6,583 nucleotides of DNA from JBFXAN01 sp050184225 (GCA_050184225.1 JBFXAN010000260.1:1-6583); one strand, 5' to 3'; shown: positions 1 to 5,458, numbered from the stretch's first letter. Numbers and translations: made by a program. Notes: a model not told the origin generated them from the letters alone.

Positions 1-235
1 GGGGGATCGGCTCGCGGGCGGCGCGGCGGAGGAAAGTGCCGAGGGCGGCGGCGAGGGCGGTCGCGTAGGTTTCGGGCATGTCGTAGACACAGTGGACGAT
101 CGGGCATCTGAGGCAGTGGGGCCAGACGGGGCAGCCGTCGTCGGGCCAGTCGCCGGTGCCGTGGTCAATCTGGTCCAGGGTATTCGGGTTCTTCGGTTTC
201 TTCGGGTGCGTCGGGTACGTACGGTTCGTGCTCAT
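1..235 (-). CDS. Partial small four-cysteine protein (3' end outside window)
   Basis: The frame opens at an ATG at 235-233 and stays open for 78 codons to the left edge, so the C-terminus is missing. The start is supported by a purine-rich GGAGAAGGGAT directly upstream. The first 22 residues are Lys/Pro/Asn-rich. Then comes a cluster of four cysteines (C35, C41, C44, C49; spacing C-x5-C-x2-C-x4-C, with CLRCP and HCVYD around them), followed by a helical Ala/Leu-rich stretch. The pattern suggests a small metal-binding or Cys-rich structural protein. I believe similar short CPxxxCxYD proteins occur near phage-like HTH genes, but I cannot confirm this. It is the last visible gene of the minus-strand operon and overlaps the 96-aa gene by 71 bases in another frame. 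Function is unknown. Confidence 0.72.
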   Translation of the reverse strand, partial: MSTNRTYPTHPKKPKNPNTLDQIDHGTGDWPDDGCPVWPHCLRCPIVHCVYDMPETYATALAAALGTFLRRAAREPIP

Positions 236-455
236 ATCCCTTCTCCACATCCACTTCCACATCCACATCCGGGTTGAGCAGGTTGACGGACCAGCGATAG
301 CGAACGCCGAGGTCCTTGAGCGCGTTGAGGAACATCGGGACGAGCCACGGGTTGTCGGGGTCGTCCATCGATTGCATGAACCGGTACATCGGCACGATGT
401 CCGGCAGGGGCGGGACGCGGCGTTCGAGGCGACGGAGGCGGCGTTTGCCGCTCAT
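165..455 (-). CDS. Hypothetical 96-aa protein of the element operon
   Basis: The start ATG (455-453) overlaps the stop of the upstream HTH gene as ATGA, and an AGGAGG lies 7 bases upstream, so translational coupling is likely. The N-terminus is basic (SGKRRLRRLERR). The centre is hydrophobic and ordered (MYRFMQSMDDPDNPWLVPMFLNALKDLGVRYRW). The C-terminus is very acidic and disordered-looking (DVDVEVDVE, then EETEEPEYPGPD). The acidic DVDVEVDVE is encoded by a tandem hexamer repeat. I recognise no family. The position between a small-terminase-like HTH gene and a Cys-rich protein suggests an element-maintenance or phage-type accessory role. This is inference only. Confidence 0.68.
   Translation of the reverse strand: MSGKRRLRRLERRVPPLPDIVPMYRFMQSMDDPDNPWLVPMFLNALKDLGVRYRWSVNLLNPDVDVEVDVEKGYEHEPYVPDAPEETEEPEYPGPD
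245..270. repeat. Tandem hexamer repeat inside the 96-aa gene
   Basis: Four head-to-tail copies of CCACWT (CCACAT, CCACTT, CCACAT, CCACAT) plus a partial copy. On the coding strand they give alternating Asp/Val/Glu codons near the acidic C-terminus of the 96-aa protein. Such a repeat can change length by slippage in 6-base steps without breaking the frame. Confidence 0.7.
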
Positions 456-838
456 GGCGGTGCCTCCTGGTCATCGAGCCGACGTTCGAGCTCGTCGAGG
501 CGGGCGTCGAGGTCGGCGGCTTCGTAGAGGCGGAGGGAGTGTTCGAGGATGGCGCGGGAGGCGGAGACGCGGGCGTGCTCCGGTGCGGCGCGGTCGGCGG
601 CGACCTGATGGAGGGTGCGGAGCGCTTCGGGGGCGGCGGTGAGGGAGGCACGAAGGAGGGCACTGAGCCGCTCGCGGTAGGCGGCGCGCAGTTCGGCGGC
701 GACCTCGTTGGAGGCGAGATAGCGGCGGAGAGTGCGCATCGAGATACCAAGGATGGCGGCGGTGTCCTCCTGGGTGCGGCCGGAGGCGATCAGGGCGATC
801 GCTTCTTGCTGACGGATCGTGAGTGCAAGGTCGGACAT
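452..838 (-). CDS. Helix-turn-helix protein, phage small-terminase-like
   Basis: A 128-aa protein. Residues about 8-43 form a recruited-type HTH (TIRQQEAIALIASGRTQ, then AAILGISMRTLRRYL). A long helical region follows (45-105, repeated Ala/Leu/Arg), ending in a short coiled coil (108-125, LDARLDELERRLDDQE). This layout, an N-terminal HTH with a 'QQEAIALIASGRTQED' opening followed by an all-helical oligomerisation part, is known from phBC6A51-type proteins and small terminase subunits of phages, which bind DNA for packaging. A transcription regulator is the alternative. No large terminase is seen, but the operon continues beyond the left edge. The ATG at 838 is preceded by GAGAGGTAAAG, whose purine run is the edge of a G/C palindrome. 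The stop overlaps the next gene by 4 bases. Confidence 0.82.
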   Translation of the reverse strand: MSDLALTIRQQEAIALIASGRTQEDTAAILGISMRTLRRYLASNEVAAELRAAYRERLSALLRASLTAAPEALRTLHQVAADRAAPEHARVSASRAILEHSLRLYEAADLDARLDELERRLDDQEAPP

Positions 839-843
839 CTTTA

Positions 844-885
844 CCTCTCCCCCCGGCCCCCTCCCCTCGCAAGGGAGGGGGAGTA
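844..885. repeat. G/C-rich palindromic repeat, copy 1 (REP-like)
   Basis: The pattern is a CCCCCCGG lead followed by a hairpin. A 9-bp stem (857-865 with 873-881, CCCCCTCCC against GGGAGGGGG) closes a 7-base loop containing TCGCA. It lies in the 89-bp gap between the membrane-protein gene and the HTH gene. On the minus strand the hairpin ends a few bases before the Shine-Dalgarno of the HTH gene, so it may affect stability or translation of the downstream transcript. A second copy with compensatory stem changes is at 6451-6488. Confidence 0.75.
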
Positions 886-927
886 GGTTGGTGCTGGGTT
901 GCGGCTGGTTGTTGATTCTTACCGTGG

Positions 928-1248
928 TCAGTTGTTGGGGAGGGTGTCGTCGGGTGGGGGCGGGGTGGGGCGGAGGAGGTGGATGAGGTGGGGCCAGGGG
1001 GAGTCGCCGGTGAGGATGGTGAGGGCGAAGGTGTGGAGGCCGAGGAAGATGGCGAGGACGATGGCACGGTCGCGGGAGAGTTCAAGGCCGGCGGTGAGGA
1101 TGAGGACGGTCGCGTAGAGAAGGACGGTGAGGGAGATCGCAGCCAAGGCGGTGGCGATGGCGCGGCGGTAGCCGTTCTTTGGGTTCGGCGTTCCAACCTC
1201 AACGTTCGCGGTTTGGGGCTCGTGGTTGCGTGTCGATTGCTGAGACAT
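928..1248 (-). CDS. Small membrane protein with two transmembrane segments
   Basis: A 106-aa protein. A polar N-terminus of about 27 residues contains a GTPNP motif (residues 19-23). Two hydrophobic segments follow: about 30-53 (AIATALAAISLTVLLYATVL and onward) and about 61-80 (RAIVLAIFLGLHTFALTILT), with a short charged turn (LELSRDR) between them. The tail is Pro-rich. This hairpin topology fits a holin-like or other small inner-membrane protein of a phage or element. Sequence alone does not identify it. The ATG at 1248 has AAAGGA upstream. The leader CGAAAGGAACCGCATCATG is almost the same as that of the 137-aa gene at 2867. It lies 58 bp downstream of the RepA-like gene and 89 bp upstream of the HTH gene, within the same operon. 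Confidence 0.75.
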   Translation of the reverse strand: MSQQSTRNHEPQTANVEVGTPNPKNGYRRAIATALAAISLTVLLYATVLILTAGLELSRDRAIVLAIFLGLHTFALTILTGDSPWPHLIHLLRPTPPPPDDTLPNN

Positions 1249-1266
1249 GATGCGGTTCCTTTCGTG
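1249..1266 (-). promoter_or_regulatory. Ribosome binding site shared with the 137-aa gene leader
   Basis: Read on the minus strand this is CGAAAGGAACCGCATC just before the ATG at 1248. The same sequence, with one indel and one substitution, precedes the ATG at 2867. It contains the Shine-Dalgarno AAAGGA and fixes the start of the membrane-protein gene. Confidence 0.6.
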
Positions 1267-1306
1267 CTGGAAGTCCGAGCGATGTTGTGTGGTTTGATCA
1301 ACTCAA

Positions 1307-2413
1307 TCAAGCGACATCATCGGGCATGTCGTCCTCCTCGCTGTCGTCGATCGGGATGGAAAGGCGGGCGGCGGGGAGGTAGCGGTTGCCGGCTTTGGTA
1401 ACCCGGCCGAGCTGGGCGAGGCGGTAGAGGGCGACGCGGCAGGCGTTGGCGGTGCGGTCGGTGGCAGCGGCGACCTCGGCCGGGGTGCAGCCTTCGGGGC
1501 TGCGACGGAGGACGGCGAGGACATCGTTGAACCAGGGCGGCAGGTCGAGGGCATCGTCGGCGGCGACGGACCAGCGAGCGGGGGAGTGATGCCAGGAGAG
1601 GGTGAGCTCCTGCTCGTCGAGGTCGCGGCCGGTGGCGAAGAAGCGGGCGGCGTCGGCACCGCGGCGGCGCTGGAGGACGAGGATCGTGTCGGCAGCGCCG
1701 GTGAGGCCGGCGGAGCCGGAGACGGCATCGAGTGGGTCATCGAAGGCGGCCTTGCGGAGGTGATGGACGATGAGCAGGGTGATCTTGTGATGGTCGGCGA
1801 GACGCTTGAGCGCGCCGATCGTCTCGTAGTCGTCGGTGTAGGCGTTGCCGGTGGGGGCGGTGGTGGCGCGGGCCTTGGCGAGGGTATCGAGGATGACGAG
1901 GCGGGTGTCGCGGTTGTCCTGGAGCCAGGCATTGATCGCGCTGATGCCCTGAGGGAAGCGGGGCCAGCGGGTGGTGAAGCGGAGATAGGCAGGGGGCGGC
2001 TCGCTGCCGAGGGCGGCGTTGAGACGGGATTGAAGTCGGTAGGCGGTGTCTTCGAGGGCGAGATAGAGGACGCCACCGGGCGTTGGGGCGAATTCAGCGT
2101 CGCCGAGGGCGGGACGGGCAGAGGCGATGGCGAGGGCGAAGTCGAGGCAGAGCCAGGACTTGCCGGCCTTGGGCTTGCCGGCAAGGATGGCGACGCCCTG
2201 GGGCAGGAGGTTGCGGATCGCCCAGCGCGGCTCGGGGATGCGGGCGGCGATGATCTCGACGGCGGTCGCAGTGGGTGGATAGGCATGGCGGGCAAAGGGG
2301 CCGCCGATGTCCTTGTTGCCCTCAAAGTGGTCGCGGAGCTTGGCCTTGAGCACGTCGATGGGATCCTGGTCGAGCTGGCTGACATTGGCAGTCGCCTGCT
2401 GATTGGAGGGCAT
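1307..2413 (-). CDS. RepA-like AAA_25 ATPase (DnaB/RecA-fold helicase type)
   Basis: A 368-aa protein. Walker A is at 79-86 (GKPKAGKS), preceded by the typical LLPQGVAILAG strand. An acidic ED (121-122) follows LYLAL. Walker B is at 172-176 (LVILD) followed by TLAKAR. A conserved IVHHLRK lies at 215-221 and a GSAGLTGAADTILVL segment at 233-247. Residues about 292-345 form a winged-helix-like domain (CTPAEVAAATDRTANACRVA and onward), and the tail is acidic (DDSEEDDMPDDVA). This is the order seen in RepA-type replicative ATPases of plasmids, phages and ICEs, hexameric helicases acting at the element's origin. I chose the ATG at 2413 (MPSNQQATANV) because AGGAG lies 7 bases upstream. The longer reading to 2728 adds only a Ser/Pro/Thr-rich stretch that is a shadow of the 137-aa gene. 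It is separated from the upstream gene by 40 bp. Confidence 0.9.
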   Translation of the reverse strand: MPSNQQATANVSQLDQDPIDVLKAKLRDHFEGNKDIGGPFARHAYPPTATAVEIIAARIPEPRWAIRNLLPQGVAILAGKPKAGKSWLCLDFALAIASARPALGDAEFAPTPGGVLYLALEDTAYRLQSRLNAALGSEPPPAYLRFTTRWPRFPQGISAINAWLQDNRDTRLVILDTLAKARATTAPTGNAYTDDYETIGALKRLADHHKITLLIVHHLRKAAFDDPLDAVSGSAGLTGAADTILVLQRRRGADAARFFATGRDLDEQELTLSWHHSPARWSVAADDALDLPPWFNDVLAVLRRSPEGCTPAEVAAATDRTANACRVALYRLAQLGRVTKAGNRYLPAARLSIPIDDSEEDDMPDDVA

Positions 2414-2453
2414 GGCTTGGCTCCTGGTTGATGCGGGCGCGCTGGCAGTGCGA

Positions 2454-2867
2454 TTAGAAGGCGCTGGCATAGCGAAGCTCCAGGGAAAGGAGGGCGAGGA
2501 GGGAGGAGTCGACCTCGAGGTTGACGCGGAGGAGGTCGAGGTCGGCGAGAGTTTGGGAGTGGCGGGCGTGCGACGAGGGCAGGCCGGCGAGGGTGCGCTG
2601 GGCATCGAGGAAGCGCAGGCGGAGGCGGGAGCGATGTTTGAGGACCTGGCGGTACTCGTCGAGGATGGCGGTGACGTGGCGGGCAACAGGGAGGCGCTGC
2701 GGAGCATCCGCCTCACCAGCATCGGCAACTGGGGCGAGAACCGGCATGGGGGAGGACACCGTCAGGGCGTCAGCGGAACGCTCGCCGGTTCCGTCTTTGG
2801 CATTCGGGTTGGGGGTACCAGAGGTAATGGTAATGCCTGCGAAGGGGAGAGAGGGCACAGCATCCAT
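2454..2867 (-). CDS. Hypothetical 137-aa protein, first gene of the minus-strand operon
   Basis: The first gene after the divergent promoter region. ATG at 2867 is preceded by AAAGGA with 8-base spacing. The N-terminal 50 residues are Thr/Ser/Pro/Gly-rich and contain GITITSGTPNP (11-21). Residues 64-137 are helical and charged (ARHVTAILDEYRQVLKHRSR, then an Arg/Leu-rich stretch, SQTLADLDLLRVNLEVDSSL), probably a long helical pair. I recognise no family. Its position directly before the RepA-like helicase suggests a replication-associated accessory protein, such as a loader or helicase partner, but that rests on position only. Bases 2804-2837 inside the gene form one arm of an inverted repeat whose other arm is at 3023-3056. 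Confidence 0.72.
   Translation of the reverse strand: MDAVPSLPFAGITITSGTPNPNAKDGTGERSADALTVSSPMPVLAPVADAGEADAPQRLPVARHVTAILDEYRQVLKHRSRLRLRFLDAQRTLAGLPSSHARHSQTLADLDLLRVNLEVDSSLLALLSLELRYASAF
2804..2837. repeat. Inverted repeat, left arm (within the 137-aa gene)
   Basis: A 34-base arm containing GGTACC and the doubled GGTAAT motif (GAGGTAATGGTAATGCC). It matches the reverse complement of 3023-3056 at 31 of 34 positions. The core 26 bases have a single mismatch (position 2820). It encodes GITITSGTPNP of the 137-aa protein on the minus strand. Confidence 0.85.
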
Positions 2868-2884
2868 GATGGGTTCCTTTCATG
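2868..2884 (-). promoter_or_regulatory. Ribosome binding site of the 137-aa gene
   Basis: On the minus strand it reads TGAAAGGAACCCATC before the ATG at 2867. It is nearly identical to the leader of the membrane-protein gene at 1249-1266, which suggests a duplicated translation-initiation cassette. Confidence 0.6.
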
Positions 2885-2894
2885 GGGGAGAGAA

Positions 2895-2921
2895 AGAAAA
2901 AAGACTCTCCCCAGGGAGGGG
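2895..2921 (-). terminator. Weak attenuator-like hairpin plus U-tract in the operon leader
   Basis: On the minus strand, CTCCCTGGGGAG (short 4-5 bp stem) is followed after four bases by six T residues and a further CTTTC. It lies between the candidate promoter (2939-2967) and the first gene of the minus-strand operon, so it would act as an attenuator rather than an end-of-operon terminator. The stem is short and could equally be a degraded copy of the G/C palindrome. Confidence is low. Confidence 0.3.
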
Positions 2922-2927
2922 GGGGTT

Positions 2928-2955
2928 CTATAGTGGATACTGTAGGCAGCTATAG
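2928..2955. promoter_or_regulatory. Three CTRTAG sites, candidate XRE operator
   Basis: CTATAG (2928-2933), CTGTAG (2940-2945) and CTATAG (2950-2955) have starts 12 and 10 bases apart, close to one helical turn. The middle site overlaps the candidate -10 of the minus-strand promoter. A fourth related site, CTACAG, is at 3008-3013. There, and at the first site, the motif extends to GTTCTAYAG (2925-2933 and 3005-3013). The XRE repressor gene lies just downstream on the plus strand and is the natural candidate to bind here. This is a pattern-based inference. Confidence 0.45.
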
Positions 2956-2967
2956 CAGGAGCAACAA
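2939..2967 (-). promoter_or_regulatory. Candidate sigma-70-type promoter for the minus-strand operon
   Basis: Read on the minus strand there is TTGTTG (2967-2962), a 17-base spacer and TACAGT (2944-2939). The -10 matches TATAAT at 4 of 6 positions and the -35 matches TTGACA at only 3 of 6. The predicted start near 2932 leaves a leader of about 65 bases before the 137-aa gene. Placement between divergent genes supports it; the match alone is modest. Confidence 0.4.
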
Positions 2968-2974
2968 TCGAGGA

Positions 2975-3082
2975 ATGGCAGTGCGAAGAAATTCTCGTAC
3001 ATTTGTTCTACAGACAGCGATGGGCATTACCATTACCTCGGGTACCCCGAAACCGAGGGACGATGAGCACCGGCGGGTGTAG
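2975..3082 (+). CDS. Possible 35-aa leader peptide upstream of the XRE gene
   Basis: An open frame from ATG 2975 to TAG 3080-3082 (MAVRRNSRTFVLQTAMG...). An internal ATG at 3020 would give a 20-aa version. Its C-terminal half contains GITITSGTPKP, the same peptide found in the 137-aa protein. The two copies differ only at third codon positions, which hints that this frame was or is translated. No well-spaced Shine-Dalgarno is present: AGGAG lies 13 bases and GAGGA 0 bases before ATG 2975. Its stop codon overlaps an AGGAG that precedes the XRE gene. It may be a genuine leader peptide, a decayed gene start, or simply one arm of the inverted repeat. Confidence 0.28.
   Translation: MAVRRNSRTFVLQTAMGITITSGTPKPRDDEHRRV
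3023..3056. repeat. Inverted repeat, right arm (control region)
   Basis: GGCATTACCATTACCTC followed by GGTACCCC and more, the mirror of 2804-2837 with 185 bases between the arms. It lies 44 bases before the XRE start. The pair could fold into a long cruciform or stem spanning the divergent promoters, or mark a duplication-inversion of a gene start. Confidence 0.85.
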
Positions 3083-3099
3083 GAGACGGGTAGGTCTGG

Positions 3100-3495
3100 A
3101 TGGTGGATCAATCTGGCGATGGCGGCCGGGGAAAGATTGCGGAAGGGATCCGGCGGCGGGAGGCGCTGGCGGAGCGGCTGGCGACGGCGCGGCGGCAGCG
3201 GGGATTGAGTCAGGCGGCGTTGGCGGAACGGCTGGGGGTGCATTGGAGCTATGTGAGCGCGATGGAGACGGGGCGGCAGGTGCCGAATGTGGCGATGCTG
3301 CGGCGGGTGGCGGGGGCGCTGGGGGTGAGCTACAACGAGCTGGCGGTGCTGGCGGGGTATGCGGACGGGGTGGAGGCGGCGGACGAGGCGGCGGCGGATG
3401 GGCGGTGGTTTGCGGGGCTGTCGCCGGAGGTGCGGCGATGGGTACGGCGGATGGTGGAGACGCATCCTTCAAGCGGCCGGCCGTTGCTTCATTGA
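3100..3495 (+). CDS. XRE/Cro-CI family transcriptional repressor
   Basis: A 131-aa protein with an HTH_3 domain at about 26-86 (LATARRQRGLSQAALAERLG, HWSYVSAMETGRQVP, LRRVAGALGVSYNELAVLAG). The recognition region is SQAALAERLGVHWSYVSAME. Residues 87-131 are a short acidic then basic tail (GLSPEVRRWVRRMVE) that could mediate dimerisation. There is no peptidase domain, so it is not a LexA/CI-type self-cleaving repressor. It is divergent from the replication operon, as element immunity repressors are, and probably binds the CTRTAG sites in 2925-3013. ATG 3100 is the first possible start after an in-frame TAG at 3091. AGGT is close (4 bases) and AGGAG is 14 bases away, so GTG 3103 is an alternative. 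Codons end mainly in G, unlike the minus-strand genes. Confidence 0.88.
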   Translation: MVDQSGDGGRGKIAEGIRRREALAERLATARRQRGLSQAALAERLGVHWSYVSAMETGRQVPNVAMLRRVAGALGVSYNELAVLAGYADGVEAADEAAADGRWFAGLSPEVRRWVRRMVETHPSSGRPLLH

Positions 3496-3642
3496 GAATA
3501 GCATGCACTGGAACTGAGGGCGCGGATTTGAGGTCGGTGCTCAAGCATGCCGTGTCGCCAAGCAGTCATCGATGAAAAGGAACGCACTCAGCGCCATGCA
3601 TCGCCAGGACTAACATGAATTGGGCAACATGGAGCCACTTCA
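3496..3642. other. Intergenic stretch at the composition switch
   Basis: 147 bases between the repressor and the HEPN-type gene. The strong plus-strand G-richness of the left region ends here. GCATGC occurs at 3501-3506 and 3545-3550, and GGAG at 3631-3634 serves as the Shine-Dalgarno of the next gene. A TAACAT at 3611-3616 resembles a -10, but no -35 is seen. I find no clear terminator for the repressor gene. Confidence 0.4.
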
Positions 3643-4944
3643 ATGCAATTCGAGAGCCTGCGCACTGCATTGCAGAGTATTGTCCGGGAGATCTGCGACC
3701 TCCACCATGACGACCCCATTCCTGAACGGCCGTGGACCGTGATCCACTCCATTGATGGCGCATCAGTTGACACCGACCTAGAATCGCGACCCTTCTACGA
3801 TCTGCTAGCGGCGCGTGCGTGTGGTGATATCTACAACTCAACGGCACTCACCACCCTCTTCGACACAGTCAAGGATTCCCCAGACCTTGACGCGTTGTTC
3901 TTCCCTCCTGGCAACTCATCGGCCGGTGAGTCTCTGGATGCACGGCGGTTTCATCTCGGCAACGCAATCGTCTGCCCGGCGATCATGGCATACACCGTCC
4001 GGAAGGGCGGCCTCCACTATGATGAAGAAACGTTTGATGGAGTATTCCGGGATCTGCTTAATGGCCTTCAGCGCAGCACGCGCGAAGCCGTCCATGTGAC
4101 GTACCTCATGAACGCCAACTGCTCTGGACCGCCCGTCAACTTGGAGGGAGGGTGGGTCCTGCGAGGCGTCACGACTGATGAACTAGAGCAGGTGGTGAAT
4201 CACAACTATCCCTTCATGTTTCCAGTGGAGTCCTTCGACCTCCATCGTGTCGGTGCAGCGCTGGAGAAGCGCGCGGTTCATGCGCGACGTACCCAACCCC
4301 GAGTAGAACCTGCGGTCATCGATGCTCTGATTCAGGTCCTTCGACTTGCGACGGATGCACCAATCATGGAGATCCTCTCGACGTTCGAGACGATTGGCTT
4401 CCTGGAACCATCTGGATACAGATCGATGCCTATGAGCCGGTTCATACCTCGCGAGTTGGCCGAGATAGCAGAGGACGACGGCATACGAATTGCCCGACTC
4501 TGGCTCGGTCTGGAAACAGGACCGAACAAGGATCAGATCGCCCTGGCACTCCGCCGCTGGTCAGGCGCCCTGGAGCGTCGACACCCGGAGGACGCTCTAC
4601 TGGATTACTGGATCGGGTTGGAATCGCTCTTCACGCCGGACTCGACTCAAGAGTTGTCGTTCCGAGCATCATTCCGTTTGGCAGGTTTCATCGGAGAGAA
4701 CGGCGATGAGCGGATTGCGATCTATGCTGATGCGCAGCACTCATATGCGTGGCGATCCATCACCATCCATGGATCAAGTCCGAAAAAGCAGAAACTGAGG
4801 GAACTCAACAAGAAGGGCACTATTGAGGATGTCACTACCAAGACGCGCGGATATCTCCGTCGCGCCCTCCTCAAAATCCTGGAGGCCAGCGATCCCATCA
4901 GTTTACAAGGCATTGAGAAAGCGATGCTGAGCCGCCACCAGTAG
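3643..4944 (+). CDS. HEPN-domain (Apea-like) protein, putative RNase effector
   Basis: A 433-aa protein. The N-terminal 250 residues are unrecognised and look globular and mixed alpha/beta. The C-terminal part (about 285-410) has the layout of Apea-like HEPN domains: a helix ALLDYWIGLESLF (318-330), then ELSFRASFRLAGFIG (337-351), then HSYAWRSITIHG (366-377). R371-x4-H376 fits the HEPN RNase signature R-x(4-6)-H. HEPN proteins are commonly metal-independent RNases in abortive-infection, toxin-antitoxin and CRISPR-linked systems. Here catalysis is inferred from the motif only. No MNT-type antitoxin gene is adjacent. GGAG lies 8 bases before ATG 3643 and no in-frame upstream ATG exists. Codon use is more even than in the left-hand genes, suggesting acquisition. 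It ends 14 bp from the convergent stop of the 165-aa gene. Confidence 0.72.
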   Translation: MQFESLRTALQSIVREICDLHHDDPIPERPWTVIHSIDGASVDTDLESRPFYDLLAARACGDIYNSTALTTLFDTVKDSPDLDALFFPPGNSSAGESLDARRFHLGNAIVCPAIMAYTVRKGGLHYDEETFDGVFRDLLNGLQRSTREAVHVTYLMNANCSGPPVNLEGGWVLRGVTTDELEQVVNHNYPFMFPVESFDLHRVGAALEKRAVHARRTQPRVEPAVIDALIQVLRLATDAPIMEILSTFETIGFLEPSGYRSMPMSRFIPRELAEIAEDDGIRIARLWLGLETGPNKDQIALALRRWSGALERRHPEDALLDYWIGLESLFTPDSTQELSFRASFRLAGFIGENGDERIAIYADAQHSYAWRSITIHGSSPKKQKLRELNKKGTIEDVTTKTRGYLRRALLKILEASDPISLQGIEKAMLSRHQ

Positions 4945-4958
4945 ATTCCCGATTCCAC

Positions 4959-5456
4959 TCAGGCGCTGGCGACAGCAGAGTGTGATCCCTCACCCCGCGA
5001 AACAAGATATTCCTCGGTGAGGTCATCGGCGGTGAGGATTTCCACCCGATTGATGGCCTGGTTCAGCCGATGTACGAGCGAGAGTGCGCCCTCTGCCGGT
5101 GTACCGAGAATCTTCTCTGATAGGAATACAGGCCAACGGTCAAACAATACACGGGTGAATCGGGCATTGTCATCGGCGGCAACCCACACTTCCGCCTCAA
5201 ACGTTGCCTCAATGTCTCCTATCGCCTGGCGCGTCCGCTCGATTACACCCTCAGGGATGGACGTCAGTTCTACCTCGGTTAGACCAAGCAGGATAAAGCG
5301 GTTCAGCCCGTTCGCGCGACCCGCCTCCCAAACGATGCTCCCATGCCGGTCTGCATTCGCGACCAGAACGCGGTATCCCTTGTCCTTGCAGGTCGATACG
5401 AACTGCTCGGACGTGATCTGCATCAAGCGTTGGAACGCCTCATGTCCTTGCATCAT
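4959..5456 (-). CDS. Unknown 165-aa protein, second gene of a two-gene unit
   Basis: I chose ATG 5456 (MMQGHEAFQRLMQI): the longer reading from 5573 adds an unlikely Cys/Arg-rich stretch that overlaps the upstream gene, whereas GAGGTG lies 8 bases before this ATG. A GTG at 5459 in frame is an alternative that overlaps the upstream TAG. The protein looks globular alpha/beta: FVSTCKDKGYRVLVANADRHG, then NRFILLGLTEVELTSIP, a helix VIERTRQAIGDIEATFEAEV, then WVAADDNARFTRVLFDRWPV, and a helical SLVHRLNQAINRVEIL near the end. I recognise no family. Start immediately after the upstream stop indicates co-translation with the 150-aa protein, as in toxin-antitoxin, effector-immunity or two-subunit pairs. 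Confidence 0.75.
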   Translation of the reverse strand: MMQGHEAFQRLMQITSEQFVSTCKDKGYRVLVANADRHGSIVWEAGRANGLNRFILLGLTEVELTSIPEGVIERTRQAIGDIEATFEAEVWVAADDNARFTRVLFDRWPVFLSEKILGTPAEGALSLVHRLNQAINRVEILTADDLTEEYLVSRGEGSHSAVASA

Positions 5457-5458
5457 CA

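Noticed and set aside
1294..1301. TTGATCAA palindrome between the RepA-like and membrane-protein genes
   Set aside because: An 8-base palindrome is too short to interpret, and no related copy is placed at another gene start.
471..1310. 279-aa Ser/Pro/Thr-rich minus-strand ORF
   Set aside because: It runs across two better supported genes and through the palindromic repeat, with shadow-like composition.
1586..2431. Long plus-strand ORF (281 aa, Gly/Glu/Val-rich)
   Set aside because: It is the antisense shadow of the RepA-like gene, which has Walker A and B motifs. The composition is low-complexity and no ribosome binding site supports it.
2414..2728. N-terminal extension of the RepA-like protein to ATG 2728
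   Set aside because: The extra 105 residues are Ser/Pro/Thr/Ala-rich and lie over the 137-aa gene in another frame. ATG 2413 has an AGGAG at good spacing.
3008..3544. 178-aa Pro-rich ORF antisense to the repressor gene
   Set aside because: Pro/Ala repeats come from the antisense of GCG/CGG-rich codons of the XRE gene. It has no independent support.
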